The notes beneath the pieces are model-generated. The model saw nothing but the letters and a program-made list of their open reading frames with translations. It had not been told where the DNA came from and searched no databases. A stretch of DNA of 64,000 bases from Neorhizobium galegae bv. officinalis. GTDB taxonomy: Bacteria; Pseudomonadota; Alphaproteobacteria; Rhizobiales; Rhizobiaceae. A program made the translations under genes and the position numbers. Shown piece after piece: positions 8,095-17,466 of the stretch (positions are counted from its first letter, which is position 1; every line of letters starts with the position of its first letter). The DNA lies in NCBI GenBank assembly GCA_000985875.1, contig CCRI01000009.1:1-64000 (forward strand). The letters are read 5' to 3'.

Positions 8095-8334
8095 GCCGAT
8101 CCGGCAGAAGTGGGGCGCAATGGTTCGCCGTCACATCGAGGTTCGCTCTAACGCAATTCACGAGATGCTACAAGCCGTTGCCGCAATAGCTTCACAATCA
8201 ACCGGCAGGTAGGCTCGTCTGGCGCGAACAGGCCGAGCCGATTCCCGTTTCGGCGGGTTCGCGCGGCAGACGGAACATGACGGGCGGATCCGGGAACAGG
8301 TTTCCTCCGCCCCGACAGATCGGAGAGAACATCC

Positions 8335-9084
8335 ATGCGCGTTGCGCTTTCGTCGTCACGTCTCGTCCTGGCAGCCGCATTTGCCGGTGCGACCGCCGTC
8401 TCGTCCGCGGGTCAGGTCTTGGCCCAGGATATCCGCCCCCGCGAGCCTGTCATCAATGTGCTCGGCGAGGGCCAGGCCTCCGTGGCGCCCGACATGGCTG
8501 TCCTGACACTCTCGGTGGTCCGCAACGGCCAGACCGCGGAGGCGGCACTTTCGGCCAGCAGCGCCGCCATGAAGGACGTGCTTTCGGCGGTGAAGAGCGA
8601 CGGCATTGCCGATCGCGATGTTCAGACCAGCAATTTCTCGATCTATCCGCAATATCGCCATCCCGAGCCGAAGGGCGGCGTCATCGACCCGCCGCAGGTC
8701 ATCGGCTATGAAGTGTCCAACACGCTCACCCTCAAGGTCCGCGATCTTCAGAAACTCGGCGGCCTCATCGACCGTTCGGTGAAACTCGGCGTCAACCAGG
8801 GCGGCCAGATCACCTTCACCAACGACAAGCCGGACGACGTGATGACCGAGGCGCGCAAAAAGGCGGTCGCCGAAGCGCTCGCCAAGGCAAGGACGCTGAC
8901 GGATGCGGCCGGCGTCAAGCTCGGCCGGATCCTGGAAATCAGCGAGAACTCCATGCGCCCCGCGCCGCAGCAGATGATGCGCATGGCGATGGCCAAGGAC
9001 ATGGCCGCCGAGGCGGTTCCGGTCGCCGGCGGCGAAAACACCTATACGGTGACCGTCAACGTCACCTTTGCCCTCGAGCAATAA
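8335..9084 (+). CDS. SIMPL (DUF541) domain protein, secreted
   Basis: 249 residues. A signal peptide covers about 1-30 (LVLAAAFAGATAVSSAGQVLAQ), followed by the SIMPL core from VINVLGEGQASVAPDMA through the family signature AVAEALAKARTLTDAAGVKLG, ending with the beta strand TYTVTVNVTFAL. SIMPL proteins are periplasmic or outer-membrane-associated oligomers linked to oxidative or membrane stress; no enzyme activity is known. The ribosome site GGAGAG lies just upstream of the ATG. It is monocistronic and ends before a hairpin shared with the convergent neighbour. Confidence 0.9.
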   Translation: MRVALSSSRLVLAAAFAGATAVSSAGQVLAQDIRPREPVINVLGEGQASVAPDMAVLTLSVVRNGQTAEAALSASSAAMKDVLSAVKSDGIADRDVQTSNFSIYPQYRHPEPKGGVIDPPQVIGYEVSNTLTLKVRDLQKLGGLIDRSVKLGVNQGGQITFTNDKPDDVMTEARKKAVAEALAKARTLTDAAGVKLGRILEISENSMRPAPQQMMRMAMAKDMAAEAVPVAGGENTYTVTVNVTFALEQ

Positions 9085-9153
9085 TTACGGATTGTTCAAC
9101 AAAGCCGGGCGCCCTCCCCAATGGCACCCGGCCCTTCCTCGCCCACAATAAGG

Positions 9154-9195
9154 CAAAAAAACGCCCCCACCAGATCGTCAGACCTGGTGGGGGCG
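9154..9195 (-). terminator. Intrinsic terminator of the repeat-bearing secreted protein gene
   Basis: A perfect 12-bp stem (CGCCCCCACCAG at 9162-9173 with its complement at 9184-9195). On the minus strand it is followed by seven Ts (A-run at 9154-9160). On the plus strand the tail is not U-rich, so it works mainly leftwards. Confidence 0.8.
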
Positions 9196-9247
9196 CTTGT
9201 CCTCCGTCAACGGGCGATGGAGACGGAAGGGCTGTTTGGGATGAAGA

Positions 9248-9604
9248 CTAGCGGCGGATGACGGGGCAGCCACGCTCGTTGGCGAAGGCGATGCGGTCGG
9301 GGCCGCGGCGGCCGAAACCGGCAACGATCACGACACGGCGGCCGGCATCCACGACGCGGGCGCGGCGCAGGCCCATCCGGCTTGCTTTTTCTTCCGCCAG
9401 CCAGGGAGCGCAGCCGCGGGGCCCGCGATCCGGACGCCAGTCACGATCACCGCCGCGATCCGGACGCCAATCGCGGTCACGGTCACGATACTGGACCTGG
9501 ATGGCGAATTCCGGGCCGGCGGCAGCAGCCGTCGGGGCCGTTGCGGAAAGGCCGGCAAGTGCGATGAGGGCGGCCGCACCGGCTTTAACGATCATGCTGG
9601 TCAT
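9248..9604 (-). CDS. Small secreted protein with DRDWRPDRG repeats
   Basis: 118 residues. A signal peptide (VKAGAAALIALAGLSATAPTA) is followed by an Arg/Asp-rich low-complexity section in which DRDWRPDRG occurs twice (with a shorter DRDRD lead), then a compact C-terminal domain (GCAPWLAEEKASRMGLRRA, then RVVIVAGFGRRG and a closing Cys). Similar short exported proteins with a C-terminal antiparallel unit are common in rhizobia but have no known function. The ribosome site is AGAAT-like and weak. It has its own strong terminator. Confidence 0.65.
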   Translation of the reverse strand: MTSMIVKAGAAALIALAGLSATAPTAAAAGPEFAIQVQYRDRDRDWRPDRGGDRDWRPDRGPRGCAPWLAEEKASRMGLRRARVVDAGRRVVIVAGFGRRGPDRIAFANERGCPVIRR

Positions 9605-9756
9605 GGGATATTCTCCGAAATCCGGGCCAGGTTCTGCGGCCCAATGGTTGTTCCTCTCGCCTTTTGAGCGATTGGCGCGACCCTAGCCCAGCGGGTCTGA
9701 ACAAGATCCTAACTTGCCATTCAGCCGGCATTCATGTCTCGCTCAGAGCCAAAAGA

Positions 9757-10179
9757 TCATGGAGAAAGGTGCAGCACGACCTGGCGGACATGCGGGTGGT
9801 CGCGATGTTCGAAAAGGTAGATGCCCTGCCACGTGCCGAGCACCAACCGTCCGTCCCGGACCGGAATGCCGAGCGAGACGGCGGTCAGCGCCGCCTTGAT
9901 ATGCGCCGGCATATCGTCGGGGCCTTCGGTCGTGTGGGTAACCCAGCGCATGCCGGGATCGGTGGTCGGCGGCACCAGACGGGAGAAGAAGGTCTTCAGG
10001 TCGCGGCGGACATCCGGATCCGCATTTTCCTGGATGATCAGGGAGCAGGACGTGTGGCGCACGAACACGGTGAGCAGCCCCTCGCCCACCTGCGCGCGGC
10101 GCAAAAAGTCCTGCGCCGCGTCGGTGAATTCGTAGAGCCCTTGGCCGCTTGTGGAGATCGAGATCACGGTCTGGGGCAT
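9757..10179 (-). CDS. YjbQ / UPF0047 family protein
   Basis: 140 residues, full length for the family. The signature HTSCSLIIQENADP and the C-terminal GTWQGIYLFEHRDHPH are clear. YjbQ proteins form small metal-binding trimers; E. coli YjbQ has weak thiamine-phosphate synthase activity that can replace thiE when overexpressed, and its physiological role is open. No signal peptide is visible. It is followed on the same strand by nothing closer than the secreted repeat protein gene. Confidence 0.9.
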   Translation of the reverse strand: MPQTVISISTSGQGLYEFTDAAQDFLRRAQVGEGLLTVFVRHTSCSLIIQENADPDVRRDLKTFFSRLVPPTTDPGMRWVTHTTEGPDDMPAHIKAALTAVSLGIPVRDGRLVLGTWQGIYLFEHRDHPHVRQVVLHLSP

Positions 10180-10233
10180 GGGAGCGTCCTTGATTAAGAG
10201 TGCCTGGGGAATGGCACTCCTATCACCGGCCGG

Positions 10234-10587
10234 CTACAATGTCAGGAAAGGCTCGAAGCCGCCAAAGATCATCCGCTTGCCGTCGAAGACGTGGGTCCAC
10301 TCGTCTCCGGAGAACCGCTCGTCCTTCATCACTCTCGCATTGATCTCGTCCCGGCGGGCCCGGCTTTCATAGGTGATCCAGGAGAAGATGACGATCTCGT
10401 CCTCCCTGGCCTGCACCGCGCGCGGGAAGGACGTAAGCTCTCCATAGGGCACGTCGTCGGCCAAGCATTCCACATAGGACAGTGCGCCGTTTTCCATCCA
10501 CACGGTGCCGGCAAGGCGCGCCATGTCCTTGTAGCGTTCGAGATTGGCCTTGGGGACGGCAAGAATAAACCCGTCGACATAGGGCAT
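10234..10587 (-). CDS. DUF1428 (YbaA-like) protein
   Basis: 117 residues from the ATG at 10587, with AAGGAGG seven bases upstream deciding the start; the longer open frame upstream is not coding. The family signature is MPYVDGFILAVPK at the N-terminus and VIFSWITYESRARRDEIN in the middle. It has a dimeric alpha/beta-barrel (ferredoxin-like) fold related to ABM-type domains. Function unknown. It sits in a run of small same-strand genes (YjbQ, DUF1428, DUF427, alcohol dehydrogenase), but the gaps of 50-150 bases leave co-transcription uncertain. Confidence 0.9.
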   Translation of the reverse strand: MPYVDGFILAVPKANLERYKDMARLAGTVWMENGALSYVECLADDVPYGELTSFPRAVQAREDEIVIFSWITYESRARRDEINARVMKDERFSGDEWTHVFDGKRMIFGGFEPFLTL

Positions 10588-10732
10588 GATTTTCCTCCTT
10601 GTTGCGTCAACACCCCAAGGACGTGGGAGGGAAAGCAAAGCCGACAAGGGTGTCGGGTTTTTCTTCGCCTCCAGGGTTCTTACCCGCAGGGCCCCGAAGC
10701 GCGGCAAGCGCGCTCGACCGCCCATCCGCTTG

Positions 10733-11131
10733 TCAGAACTGGCCTGCTTCCGGCGTGCCAAACTCCTCGATAGAGTCGACCCGGTCCGGATAGAAGGCGA
10801 CATGCTGTTCGATCCCGGCAACCGCGTCATACGGGTTCTCATAGGACCACACGGCATTCTTCGATCGCTCGCCGCCGGCGGGAATGCTGAAATAGGAGGC
10901 CTCGCCCTTGTAGGGGCAGTAGCTCTGGTGGTCGGTTCGCTCAAGCAGCGACATGTCCACATCCTTGCGGGGAATATAATGCACCGGCGGATAGGAGGCC
11001 TCGCGCAGCGTCAGCGAATTGACGCTGTCGGCGACCACCTTGCCTGCGAGCTTCACTACCACCCGCGCCGGATTGTGCTCGACGGTGATCGGATGATCCG
11101 GTCCTGGAATTCTCTGGGCTCTGGCGTTCAT
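10733..11131 (-). CDS. DUF427 domain protein
   Basis: 132 residues from the ATG at 11131, chosen because the conserved domain starts soon after and the frame upstream overlaps non-conserved sequence. DUF427 hallmarks are HYIPRKDVDMSLLERTDHQSYCPYKGEASYFS and ENPYDAVAGIEQHVAFY. These are small beta-rich cytosolic proteins of unknown activity; the conserved Cys-Pro-Tyr-Lys-Gly loop is present. Short spacing suggests possible co-expression with the alcohol dehydrogenase gene upstream. Confidence 0.88.
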   Translation of the reverse strand: MNARAQRIPGPDHPITVEHNPARVVVKLAGKVVADSVNSLTLREASYPPVHYIPRKDVDMSLLERTDHQSYCPYKGEASYFSIPAGGERSKNAVWSYENPYDAVAGIEQHVAFYPDRVDSIEEFGTPEAGQF

Positions 11132-11240
11132 GGCTCGTCCTTTCGGGTTCGACGCATGCCTTGCATATAGGGCGCGCCCAACCGTCACCAAGCGGCCGAA
11201 GCGGAATGCTCCGGCCAAGGCTGACGAACAATTCCGAACG

Positions 11241-12281
11241 TCAGAATGTGGTGATCACGCTGATTCCGGGTGTTTCCGACGTGTCCATCGTCATCAGCCC
11301 CGGCACCGCCTCTTCCAGGCTGATGCGCCTGGAAATGAGCTGCTGCGGCTTCATCTTGCCGGCCGTCAGCATGGCGAGCATGGCGTCATAACGCCAGGCC
11401 TGCATGCCGTGGCTGCCGTAGATCTCCAGTTCGTGGCCGATCACCTGCGCCATCGGGATCGAGGGCGTCGCGTGTTCGCCGAGCATCAACCCGACCTGCA
11501 CATGCCGGCCGCGGCGGCGGAGATTCTTGATCGAGTTGAAGCAGGTGACGGGATGGCCGAGCGCGTCGATCGACACATGCGCTCCACCCTTGGTGATCTC
11601 GCGGACTGCCTCGACCACGTCCGGCACGGCGCTCGCATTGATCGTCGCGACAGCGCCGCATTGACGGGCAAGCGCCAGCTTGTCCTCGGAAAGATCGATG
11701 CCGATCGCGTTGGCGCCGAGCGCCGTGGCGATCATGATGGCAGAGAGCCCTACCCCGCCGCAGCCATGCACGGCGACCCAATCGCCAGGCCCGGTGCGGG
11801 CCTGGTCGGCAACAGCCCGGAAGGAGGTCGCAAACCGGCAGCCGAGGCTCGCCGCCGTCGCATCGTCGATCTCTTCAGGCAGGTGCACGAGGTTCGTGTC
11901 GGCATAATCGATCGCCACATATTCGGCAAACGAACCCCAATGGGTAAAGCCCGGCTGGAACTGGTTGGGGCAGACTTGGCTGTTGCCGGAATGGCATTCG
12001 GAACAATGGCCGCAGCCGGAGACAAAAGGCACCGTCACCCGGTCGCCGATCTTGAAGCGCATGACGCCCTTGCCGGTCGCCACCACCTTGCCAGCGAGCT
12101 CATGGCCCGGCACATGCGGCAGGCGGATATCGGGATCGTGCCCCATCCAGCCATGCCAGTCGCTGCGGCAAAGCCCGGTCGCGCCGACCTTGACCACCAC
12201 GCCGCCAAAGGTCGGCTCCGGATCGGGAAGATTACGGATTTCGGGTGCCTTTTCAAAGGCATCGTAGAACATGGCTTTCAT
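11241..12281 (-). CDS. Zinc-dependent alcohol dehydrogenase, MDR superfamily
   Basis: 346 residues from the ATG at 12281, where GAGG lies about eight bases upstream; an in-frame ATG 18 bases earlier lacks a ribosome site. Catalytic zinc ligands are Cys in GLCRSDWHG and His-Glu in PGHELAG; the structural zinc lobe is [15 protein letters not shown]. The Rossmann motif is [11 protein letters not shown]. It oxidises or reduces an alcohol/aldehyde pair with NAD(P); the substrate is not predictable. It belongs to the group often labelled zinc-dependent alcohol dehydrogenase family protein in rhizobia. Confidence 0.9.
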   Translation of the reverse strand: MKAMFYDAFEKAPEIRNLPDPEPTFGGVVVKVGATGLCRSDWHGWMGHDPDIRLPHVPGHELAGKVVATGKGVMRFKIGDRVTVPFVSGCGHCSECHSGNSQVCPNQFQPGFTHWGSFAEYVAIDYADTNLVHLPEEIDDATAASLGCRFATSFRAVADQARTGPGDWVAVHGCGGVGLSAIMIATALGANAIGIDLSEDKLALARQCGAVATINASAVPDVVEAVREITKGGAHVSIDALGHPVTCFNSIKNLRRRGRHVQVGLMLGEHATPSIPMAQVIGHELEIYGSHGMQAWRYDAMLAMLTAGKMKPQQLISRRISLEEAVPGLMTMDTSETPGISVITTF

Positions 12282-12405
12282 GGCAGGCCTCATCTTCAAC
12301 GTGGCCGCAGCATAGTCAAAGCGGCTCGCGGGTCAATCAAGCCAGGCGGCGACCCTTGCTATACCTGCATCAACTACGTCACGACTAGGCGTAGGCGGAG
12401 GTTTC

Positions 12406-13545
12406 TCACAATTCCGGAAAGCCGCGCCTGCGCCACTCGCTTTGCGGCACCGGCGCGCCGATGTCGAATGCGAAAGACACGATTTTGGTGGCATCGTCAT
12501 CGACCTCACAGCGGAAACTCAGGTCGTACCACTGCGCATTGGCCCGGAAGGCGCCCCGCTTAACTTCGAGGACCGTGCCGCTGGGTAGACGATAGGCCGG
12601 CAGCATTTCCGGTCTGTAGGCCTGAGCCGAATGTCGCAGTTGCTCGCGAAGCTCCGTGGCGCAAAGCTGGCCCGCCCGCACTCCTCGTGGCACATTGCGC
12701 ATCGCCGTCGTGGCAACCGGATCGTCCGTCTCGCTCTGTGAAAACAGCGTCTTTGCCTCGGTCAGCTCGACCGGCTTGGCCGCAGTCGGCGTCTTGGAAG
12801 GGTCGCTCTTGGGCGACGCGGCCGGCGGCGCAGTCACGATTTCGGTCTTGGTCGCATCCGGCGAGGTGCCGGCAACGGGAGCGTTCTGCAATCCATTGGC
12901 TGCCGCAATGCCGACCTCCGGCAGTTGGATATCGTCAGGCACCGGATTGGCCGGTGGTGCCTCCACGATGGTAGGCGCCTCCTTCGCCTGCTTGACCGGC
13001 TCGACGGCCTGCGCATCCGCCTTGCTCTCGGCGGGCGGATTGGTCGTTTCCTTCGATGCATTGCCGGTTTCGGATTTCTTCGGCCCGCCATCCTTCTCGC
13101 CGAATTCGAAGACAGGACGCAGAACCGGCAAGGGCTGCCCCTTGGCCTGATCGGCGGAGGGCGGCGGTTCAACGGCTTTCTCCTCAGGCGCCGCCGGAGG
13201 CGGCTCCTGCTTCTTGGCTTCCTCCTGCTTCGGTGGCTCAGGTGGCGGCGGGGGCGGCTCCGCCTTCTTGGCCTCTTCCTGTTTTGCAGGTTCCGGAGGT
13301 TTTTTCTCCTCCGGTTTCGCCTCTTCGACCGGCTTCTTTTCTTCGGCCTTCTGCTCTTCCCGCTTCTTCTCCGGCTCCTCCGGTGGAGGCACGATCTCGA
13401 CCTGGACGCTTTCCTCCCGCTCCGGCTCGGACTGGTCGACCGGCAGGTGAAAGAAAAGGGCCGCCACGAAGACGACATGCACCAGGATGGAGGCAGGGAT
13501 GCCCCATCCTATGTCGCCGCGCGGCTTTCCAGGTAAATCCGTCAT
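12406..13545 (-). CDS. DUF930 protein with TonB-like N-terminus
   Basis: 379 residues. One membrane segment lies at about 16-34 (ASILVHVVFVAALFFHL), followed by a long Pro/Glu/Lys-rich region (about 40-160) like the periplasm-spanning linker of TonB or TolA. The C-terminal DUF930 domain begins near VPRGVRAGQLCATELREQL and carries two conserved cysteines (QLCATEL and SFRCEVD). The topology implies an inner-membrane anchor reaching across the periplasm. DUF930 is largely confined to Hyphomicrobiales and its role is unknown. It is divergent from the tetR gene. Confidence 0.85.
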   Translation of the reverse strand: MTDLPGKPRGDIGWGIPASILVHVVFVAALFFHLPVDQSEPEREESVQVEIVPPPEEPEKKREEQKAEEKKPVEEAKPEEKKPPEPAKQEEAKKAEPPPPPPEPPKQEEAKKQEPPPAAPEEKAVEPPPSADQAKGQPLPVLRPVFEFGEKDGGPKKSETGNASKETTNPPAESKADAQAVEPVKQAKEAPTIVEAPPANPVPDDIQLPEVGIAAANGLQNAPVAGTSPDATKTEIVTAPPAASPKSDPSKTPTAAKPVELTEAKTLFSQSETDDPVATTAMRNVPRGVRAGQLCATELREQLRHSAQAYRPEMLPAYRLPSGTVLEVKRGAFRANAQWYDLSFRCEVDDDATKIVSFAFDIGAPVPQSEWRRRGFPEL

Positions 13546-13668
13546 GGCAGCGGATGTAAGATGGAAAGCCGGCCGGATCGAGTCCCCGAGTGATCAAAAT
13601 AACGCAAAATCCAGCTTTCCCGAAACGAGTTGCGCTGCCGCCCCTCTCCCATGGGATCCAAAGGTAGT

Positions 13669-13704
13669 TTGCCATTGCAAACAAACCGACCATATGGTAT
13701 GTTT
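13669..13704 (+). promoter_or_regulatory. tetR-smr promoter with 22-bp dyad operator
   Basis: TTGCCA (13669-13674), an 18-base spacer and TATGGT (13693-13698) form a promoter. The dyad AAAC-N2-ACCATATGGT-N2-GTTT covers 13683-13704, including the -10, and ends five bases before the tetR start codon. The layout suits self-repression by the TetR product. Confidence 0.7.
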
Positions 13705-13709
13705 ATTTC

Positions 13710-14273
13710 ATGTCACAAGCTCATAGACGCGAAAAACAGCCCGAACAGGTGCGGCGGTCCCTTCTGGATCATGCGGCGCGATGTGCCGTGGACCAGGGTC
13801 TCGGCAGCCTCACCCTGCAGGCGGTCGCCGACGCGGCCTCGGTCACCAAGGGCGGGTTGCTGCATCATTTCCCGAGCAAGCAGGCGCTGATCGAAGCCGT
13901 CTTCGAAGACCTGCTGGGCAAGCTCGATGTGGAAATCGACCGGCTGATGAGCGAGGACGCAATCGACCGGGGCCGGTTCACGCGCGCCTATGTCGACGCC
14001 TTTTTCCAGGTGACCCGCGATGGGGCCGAAAGCCCCTGGGCGGCACTGTCGATCTCCTGCATGACCGATGCGCGGCTCAGGCAGCTCTGGTCGGAATGGA
14101 TGAGCGACCGGCTTGAGCGCCATGCTGAAACCGACAGTCATCCGGCCTTCAAGCTCGCGCGCTACGCGGCGGATGGCATCTGGCTCGCCAATCTCATGGA
14201 GGCGGACGGCCTGCCGGCAAAAGAACTCGCCGAACTCCGCGACCACCTCCAAAGCCTTACGAAACAAGAGTAA
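13710..14273 (+). CDS. TetR/AcrR-family repressor of the SMR exporter
   Basis: 187 residues. The N-terminal TetR HTH spans about 14-60 (VRRSLLDHAARCAVDQGLG, then LTLQAVADAASVTKGGLLHHFPSKQALIEAVF). The C-terminal ligand/dimer domain is variable. No Shine-Dalgarno is visible and the promoter predicts a start of transcription only about five bases before the ATG, so the message may be nearly leaderless. The SMR gene follows after five bases, so the two form an operon. The regulator probably releases the dyad operator when it binds a drug or quaternary ammonium compound. Confidence 0.9.
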   Translation: MSQAHRREKQPEQVRRSLLDHAARCAVDQGLGSLTLQAVADAASVTKGGLLHHFPSKQALIEAVFEDLLGKLDVEIDRLMSEDAIDRGRFTRAYVDAFFQVTRDGAESPWAALSISCMTDARLRQLWSEWMSDRLERHAETDSHPAFKLARYAADGIWLANLMEADGLPAKELAELRDHLQSLTKQE

Positions 14274-14278
14274 CGAAA

Positions 14279-14623
14279 ATGAACCCCGCAATCCTCACCT
14301 ACGGCGCGCTCGCCGGTGCAATCGTGCTGGAAGTCATCGGCACGACTTTCCTGCAGCAGAGCCAGCAGTTTACCCGGGCGCTCCCGACCGCCCTGATGGG
14401 GCTGTGCTATGGGACCGCCTTCTATCTCCTTTCGATCGCCTTGCGCACCCTGCCGGTCGGCATCGCCTACGCGATCTGGAGCGGCCTCGGCATCGTGCTG
14501 ATCTCGGCTGTCGGCACTATCCTGTTCCGCCAGACCCTCGACACCGCCGCCATCATCGGCCTCGGCCTGATCATCTCCGGCGTCGTGGTGGTCAACGTGT
14601 TTTCGAGCTCGGTCGGGCATTGA
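14279..14623 (+). CDS. Small multidrug resistance (SMR) family exporter
   Basis: 114 residues with four hydrophobic segments, the standard SMR size. The conserved membrane glutamate of EmrE is visible at Glu18 (GAIVLEVIGTTFLQQS), as are the family motifs YGTAFYLLSIALRTLPVGIAYAIWSG and the C-terminal GLGLIISGVVVVNV. It works as a proton-coupled antiporter for cationic drugs or guanidinium-type compounds, normally as a dimer. It is translated from an operon with its TetR regulator; no second SMR subunit is present. Confidence 0.92.
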   Translation: MNPAILTYGALAGAIVLEVIGTTFLQQSQQFTRALPTALMGLCYGTAFYLLSIALRTLPVGIAYAIWSGLGIVLISAVGTILFRQTLDTAAIIGLGLIISGVVVVNVFSSSVGH

Positions 14624-14652
14624 TTGCGAAAGCAGGACTTCCGACCTATACT
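14624..14652 (+). promoter_or_regulatory. Promoter of the vapBC-type operon
   Basis: TTGCGA (14624-14629) and TATACT (14647-14652) are separated by 17 bases, and the antitoxin start lies 24 bases beyond the -10. The -35 begins one base after the SMR stop codon. Confidence 0.6.
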
Positions 14653-14675
14653 TCAGGCACAATTCGGAGATCACG

Positions 14676-14918
14676 ATGACCGCGATCACTCTGGCGGAAG
14701 CGAAAGAAAAACTCGGCGAATTGATCGACCGCGTCGCCAAAGGCGAAACGGTTGAGATTACACGCGACGGTCAGCCTGTCGCGCAGCTGGCGCCACCCAA
14801 GCCGAGAAAGCAGCCGATCGATTTTGAACGGCTTCGAGCCCTGAGGGAAGGAATGCCACCGCAGGAGGAAGACGCAGGCACCTTCGTGCGTCGAATGCGG
14901 GATGACGAAAGATATTGA
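14676..14918 (+). CDS. Phd/YefM-type antitoxin
   Basis: 80 residues. The N-terminal Phd-fold reads [19 protein letters not shown], then [19 protein letters not shown], a DNA-binding dimer domain. The acidic, less ordered C-terminus (about 50-80) should wrap the PIN toxin. GGAG precedes the ATG. The stop codon overlaps the toxin start (TGATG), giving translational coupling. Repression of its own promoter by the antitoxin or complex is expected. Confidence 0.9.
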   Translation: MTAITLAEAKEKLGELIDRVAKGETVEITRDGQPVAQLAPPKPRKQPIDFERLRALREGMPPQEEDAGTFVRRMRDDERY

Positions 14919-15340
14919 TGTTCTACATCGATACCTCGGCCATTGTGGCACTTCTTTCCAACGAAGCATCAGTCGATCGGGTCGATAGCTGGTTCGCAGC
15001 TCAGGAAGCTCTGCCCTTCTTCATCAGCGACTGGACAATCACGGAAATATCGTCCGCCCTTTCGCTGAAACGGCGAGCGGGTAACCTCTCTCCGACTAAG
15101 CATCTTTCAGCGCTCTCGGAATTCCGGATCATGACGAAAACCTCGTTTGAAGTCCTTCCTGTATCAAGAGCGCATTTCCAAACCGCAGCCAATTATACCG
15201 ACCTTCACGATCTCGGCCTCCGCTCGGGCGATGCACTGCATCTTGCCGTCGCAATAGAAGCCGGCGCCGCGATCGTAACGCTGGACAAGCGCTTTGCCAT
15301 CGCCGCAAAAGAATTGAGCGGAAGCAGCATCCTTCTTTGA
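14918..15340 (+). CDS. VapC-like PIN-domain toxin
   Basis: 140 residues from the ATG at 14918; a TTG one codon earlier is also in frame. The four PIN acidic residues are visible: [26 protein letters not shown] and TLDKRFA. PIN toxins are Mg2+-dependent RNases that cut tRNA or rRNA when the antitoxin is lost. The gene is coupled to its antitoxin and followed by a hairpin. Confidence 0.9.
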   Translation: MFYIDTSAIVALLSNEASVDRVDSWFAAQEALPFFISDWTITEISSALSLKRRAGNLSPTKHLSALSEFRIMTKTSFEVLPVSRAHFQTAANYTDLHDLGLRSGDALHLAVAIEAGAAIVTLDKRFAIAAKELSGSSILL

Positions 15341-15344
15341 CAAC

Positions 15345-15386
15345 AAAAAACCCGGCCTGCTCTCGCAAACCGGGTCTCTTCTTTTC
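15345..15386. terminator. Bidirectional terminator between vapC and rpoD
   Basis: ACCCGG (15350-15355) pairs with CCGGGT (15370-15375); A-run before and TCTCTTCTTTT after supply T-rich tails in both directions. The stem is short and the loop long, so strength is uncertain. Confidence 0.5.
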
Positions 15387-15402
15387 CAATGGCTGAAACC
15401 GC

Positions 15403-17466
15403 TCAGCTGTCCAGGAAGCTGCGCAGCTTGCGGCTGCGGCTCGGATGCTTCAGCTTGCGCAGCGCCTTCGCTTCGATCTGGCGGATACGTTCGCGGGTGA
15501 CCGAGAACTGCTGGCCGACTTCTTCAAGCGTGTGGTCGGTGTTCATGCCGATGCCGAAGCGCATGCGCAGCACGCGTTCTTCACGAGGGGTCAGCGAGGC
15601 AAGCACACGGGTCGTCGTCTCGCGCAGGTTCGCCTGGATGGCCGCGTCGATCGGCAGAAGGGCGTTCTTGTCCTCGATGAAATCGCCTAGATGCGAATCC
15701 TCTTCGTCGCCCACCGGGGTTTCGAGGCTGATCGGCTCCTTGGCGATCTTCAGGACCTTGCGGACCTTTTCGAGCGGCATGGCGAGCTTTTCGGCCAGTT
15801 CTTCCGGGGTCGGCTCGCGGCCGATCTCGTGCAGCATCTGGCGCGATGTGCGGACGATCTTGTTGATCGTCTCGATCATGTGCACCGGAATGCGGATCGT
15901 GCGGGCCTGGTCGGCGATCGAACGGGTGATCGCCTGCCGAATCCACCATGTGGCATAGGTCGAGAACTTGTAACCGCGGCGGTATTCGAACTTGTCGACC
16001 GCCTTCATCAGGCCGATATTGCCTTCCTGAATGAGGTCGAGGAACTGCAGGCCGCGGTTCGTGTACTTCTTGGCGATCGAAATGACGAGGCGAAGGTTCG
16101 CTTCGACCATTTCCTTCTTGGCGATACGCGCTTCGCGCTCGCCCTTCTGCACCATCGAGACGATACGGCGGAATTCGGCGATCGAGATGCCGGTTTCCGT
16201 TGCAAGGTTCTGGATCTCCTGGCGGATATCGCGGATCGTGGTGTTCTCGGCGCGCGCGAATTCCTTCCAGCCGCGGGCGGCCAGATTGGCGATCGACTTC
16301 ATCCAGTTCGGATCGAGCTCCGCACCCTGATACTGTTCGAGGAACGAGTCACGCTTGACGCCGTAGGATTCGGCGAGGCGCAGCAGGCGGCCTTCGTTCT
16401 GCATCAGGCGCTTGGAAATGTCGTAGAGCTGCTCGACCAGCGAATCGACGCGATTCTGGTTGAGCGACAGCGACTTGACCGCGGTGATCAGTTCGTCCTT
16501 GAGTTCCTTGTAACGACGCTCCTGGGCCGACGACAGCGTACCGGTTGCCGCCAGACGCTGCTCGACCTGCTGGTCCTGCAGCTTGCGCAGCTTCTTGTAG
16601 GTGTCGGCGATCGTGTCGAGCGTCTCCATGACCTGGGGACGCAGCTCGGCTTCCATCGCGGCGAGAGAAAGGCTCGACTCGTCGTCGTCTTCCTCTTCTT
16701 CCTCGAGGTTCATGCCTTCGCCGCCGACGGCGGTGATGTCGTCGTCATTGGCAGCGGAGAAGCGGGCCTTGCGCGTCTTTTCCTTCTCCTCGGCAGCCTT
16801 GCGGTCGGCCTCGATCTTTTCCGGGCTCTGGAACTGCGGCGCAGCCTTGGCTTCGGGACCGGAATAGGTCGTTTCGAGATCGATGATCTCGCGAAGCAGG
16901 GTCGTGCCTTCGTTGAGCTCGTCGCGCCAGATGATCAGCGCCTGGAAGGTCAGCGGGCTCTCACAGAGCCCGGCGATCATCGTTTCGCGGCCGGCTTCGA
17001 TGCGCTTGGCGATCGCAATTTCGCCTTCGCGCGACAGAAGCTCGACGGAGCCCATTTCGCGCAGATACATGCGCACCGGGTCGTCGGTACGGTCGGTCGG
17101 CTCTTTCTTCTTCGCAGTCGCGAGCGCAGTGCTGGAGGTGGTGGCGATTTCGCCGCCTTCGCTCTCATTGTCGTCGCTGTCGCCGTCAGCATCGTCGTCG
17201 CTGGCGGTGGTTTCTTCCGCCTCTTCGTCTTCGACGACGTTGATGCCCATGTCCGACAGCATCGCCATCGTGTCTTCGATCTGCTCGGAGGTGACTTCCT
17301 CCGACGGCAGGACCGAATTCAACTCGTCCATGGTCACATAGCCGCGCTTCTTGGCGGCTTTGATCATCTTCTTGACGGCGTCGTCAGAAAGGTCGAGAAG
17401 CGGACCGTCGTGCGAGCCTTCGCGTTCGTTCTCTGCTTCTTCGTTTTCTTTGACTTTTGTTGCCAT
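15403..17466 (-). CDS. rpoD: RNA polymerase primary sigma factor RpoD (sigma-70)
   Basis: 687 residues. Region 1.1 is near the N-terminus, then an acidic, alphaproteobacterial-length non-conserved segment (about 80-300), region 1.2 ([19 protein letters not shown]), region 2 ([58 protein letters not shown], residues near 440-500), region 3 and region 4 with the [29 protein letters not shown]. It directs core polymerase to housekeeping promoters. It lies downstream of dnaG on the same strand, a remnant of the macromolecular-synthesis operon, but with a GFA-family gene and its own leader in between. Confidence 0.98.
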   Translation of the reverse strand: MATKVKENEEAENEREGSHDGPLLDLSDDAVKKMIKAAKKRGYVTMDELNSVLPSEEVTSEQIEDTMAMLSDMGINVVEDEEAEETTASDDDADGDSDDNESEGGEIATTSSTALATAKKKEPTDRTDDPVRMYLREMGSVELLSREGEIAIAKRIEAGRETMIAGLCESPLTFQALIIWRDELNEGTTLLREIIDLETTYSGPEAKAAPQFQSPEKIEADRKAAEEKEKTRKARFSAANDDDITAVGGEGMNLEEEEEDDDESSLSLAAMEAELRPQVMETLDTIADTYKKLRKLQDQQVEQRLAATGTLSSAQERRYKELKDELITAVKSLSLNQNRVDSLVEQLYDISKRLMQNEGRLLRLAESYGVKRDSFLEQYQGAELDPNWMKSIANLAARGWKEFARAENTTIRDIRQEIQNLATETGISIAEFRRIVSMVQKGEREARIAKKEMVEANLRLVISIAKKYTNRGLQFLDLIQEGNIGLMKAVDKFEYRRGYKFSTYATWWIRQAITRSIADQARTIRIPVHMIETINKIVRTSRQMLHEIGREPTPEELAEKLAMPLEKVRKVLKIAKEPISLETPVGDEEDSHLGDFIEDKNALLPIDAAIQANLRETTTRVLASLTPREERVLRMRFGIGMNTDHTLEEVGQQFSVTRERIRQIEAKALRKLKHPSRSRKLRSFLDS

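Noticed and set aside
8356..9081. 241-codon minus frame across the SIMPL gene
   Set aside because: The plus-strand SIMPL protein has a signal peptide and family signature; the minus frame is its mirror.
9421..9495. Short tandem repeats considered as a possible CRISPR or satellite
   Set aside because: They are in-frame duplications encoding DRDWRPDRG within a secreted protein gene, with no spacers.
10587..10962. N-terminal extension of the DUF1428 gene
   Set aside because: The conserved start MPYVDGF and AAGGAGG place the start at 10587; the upstream part is basic low-complexity sequence with no ribosome site.
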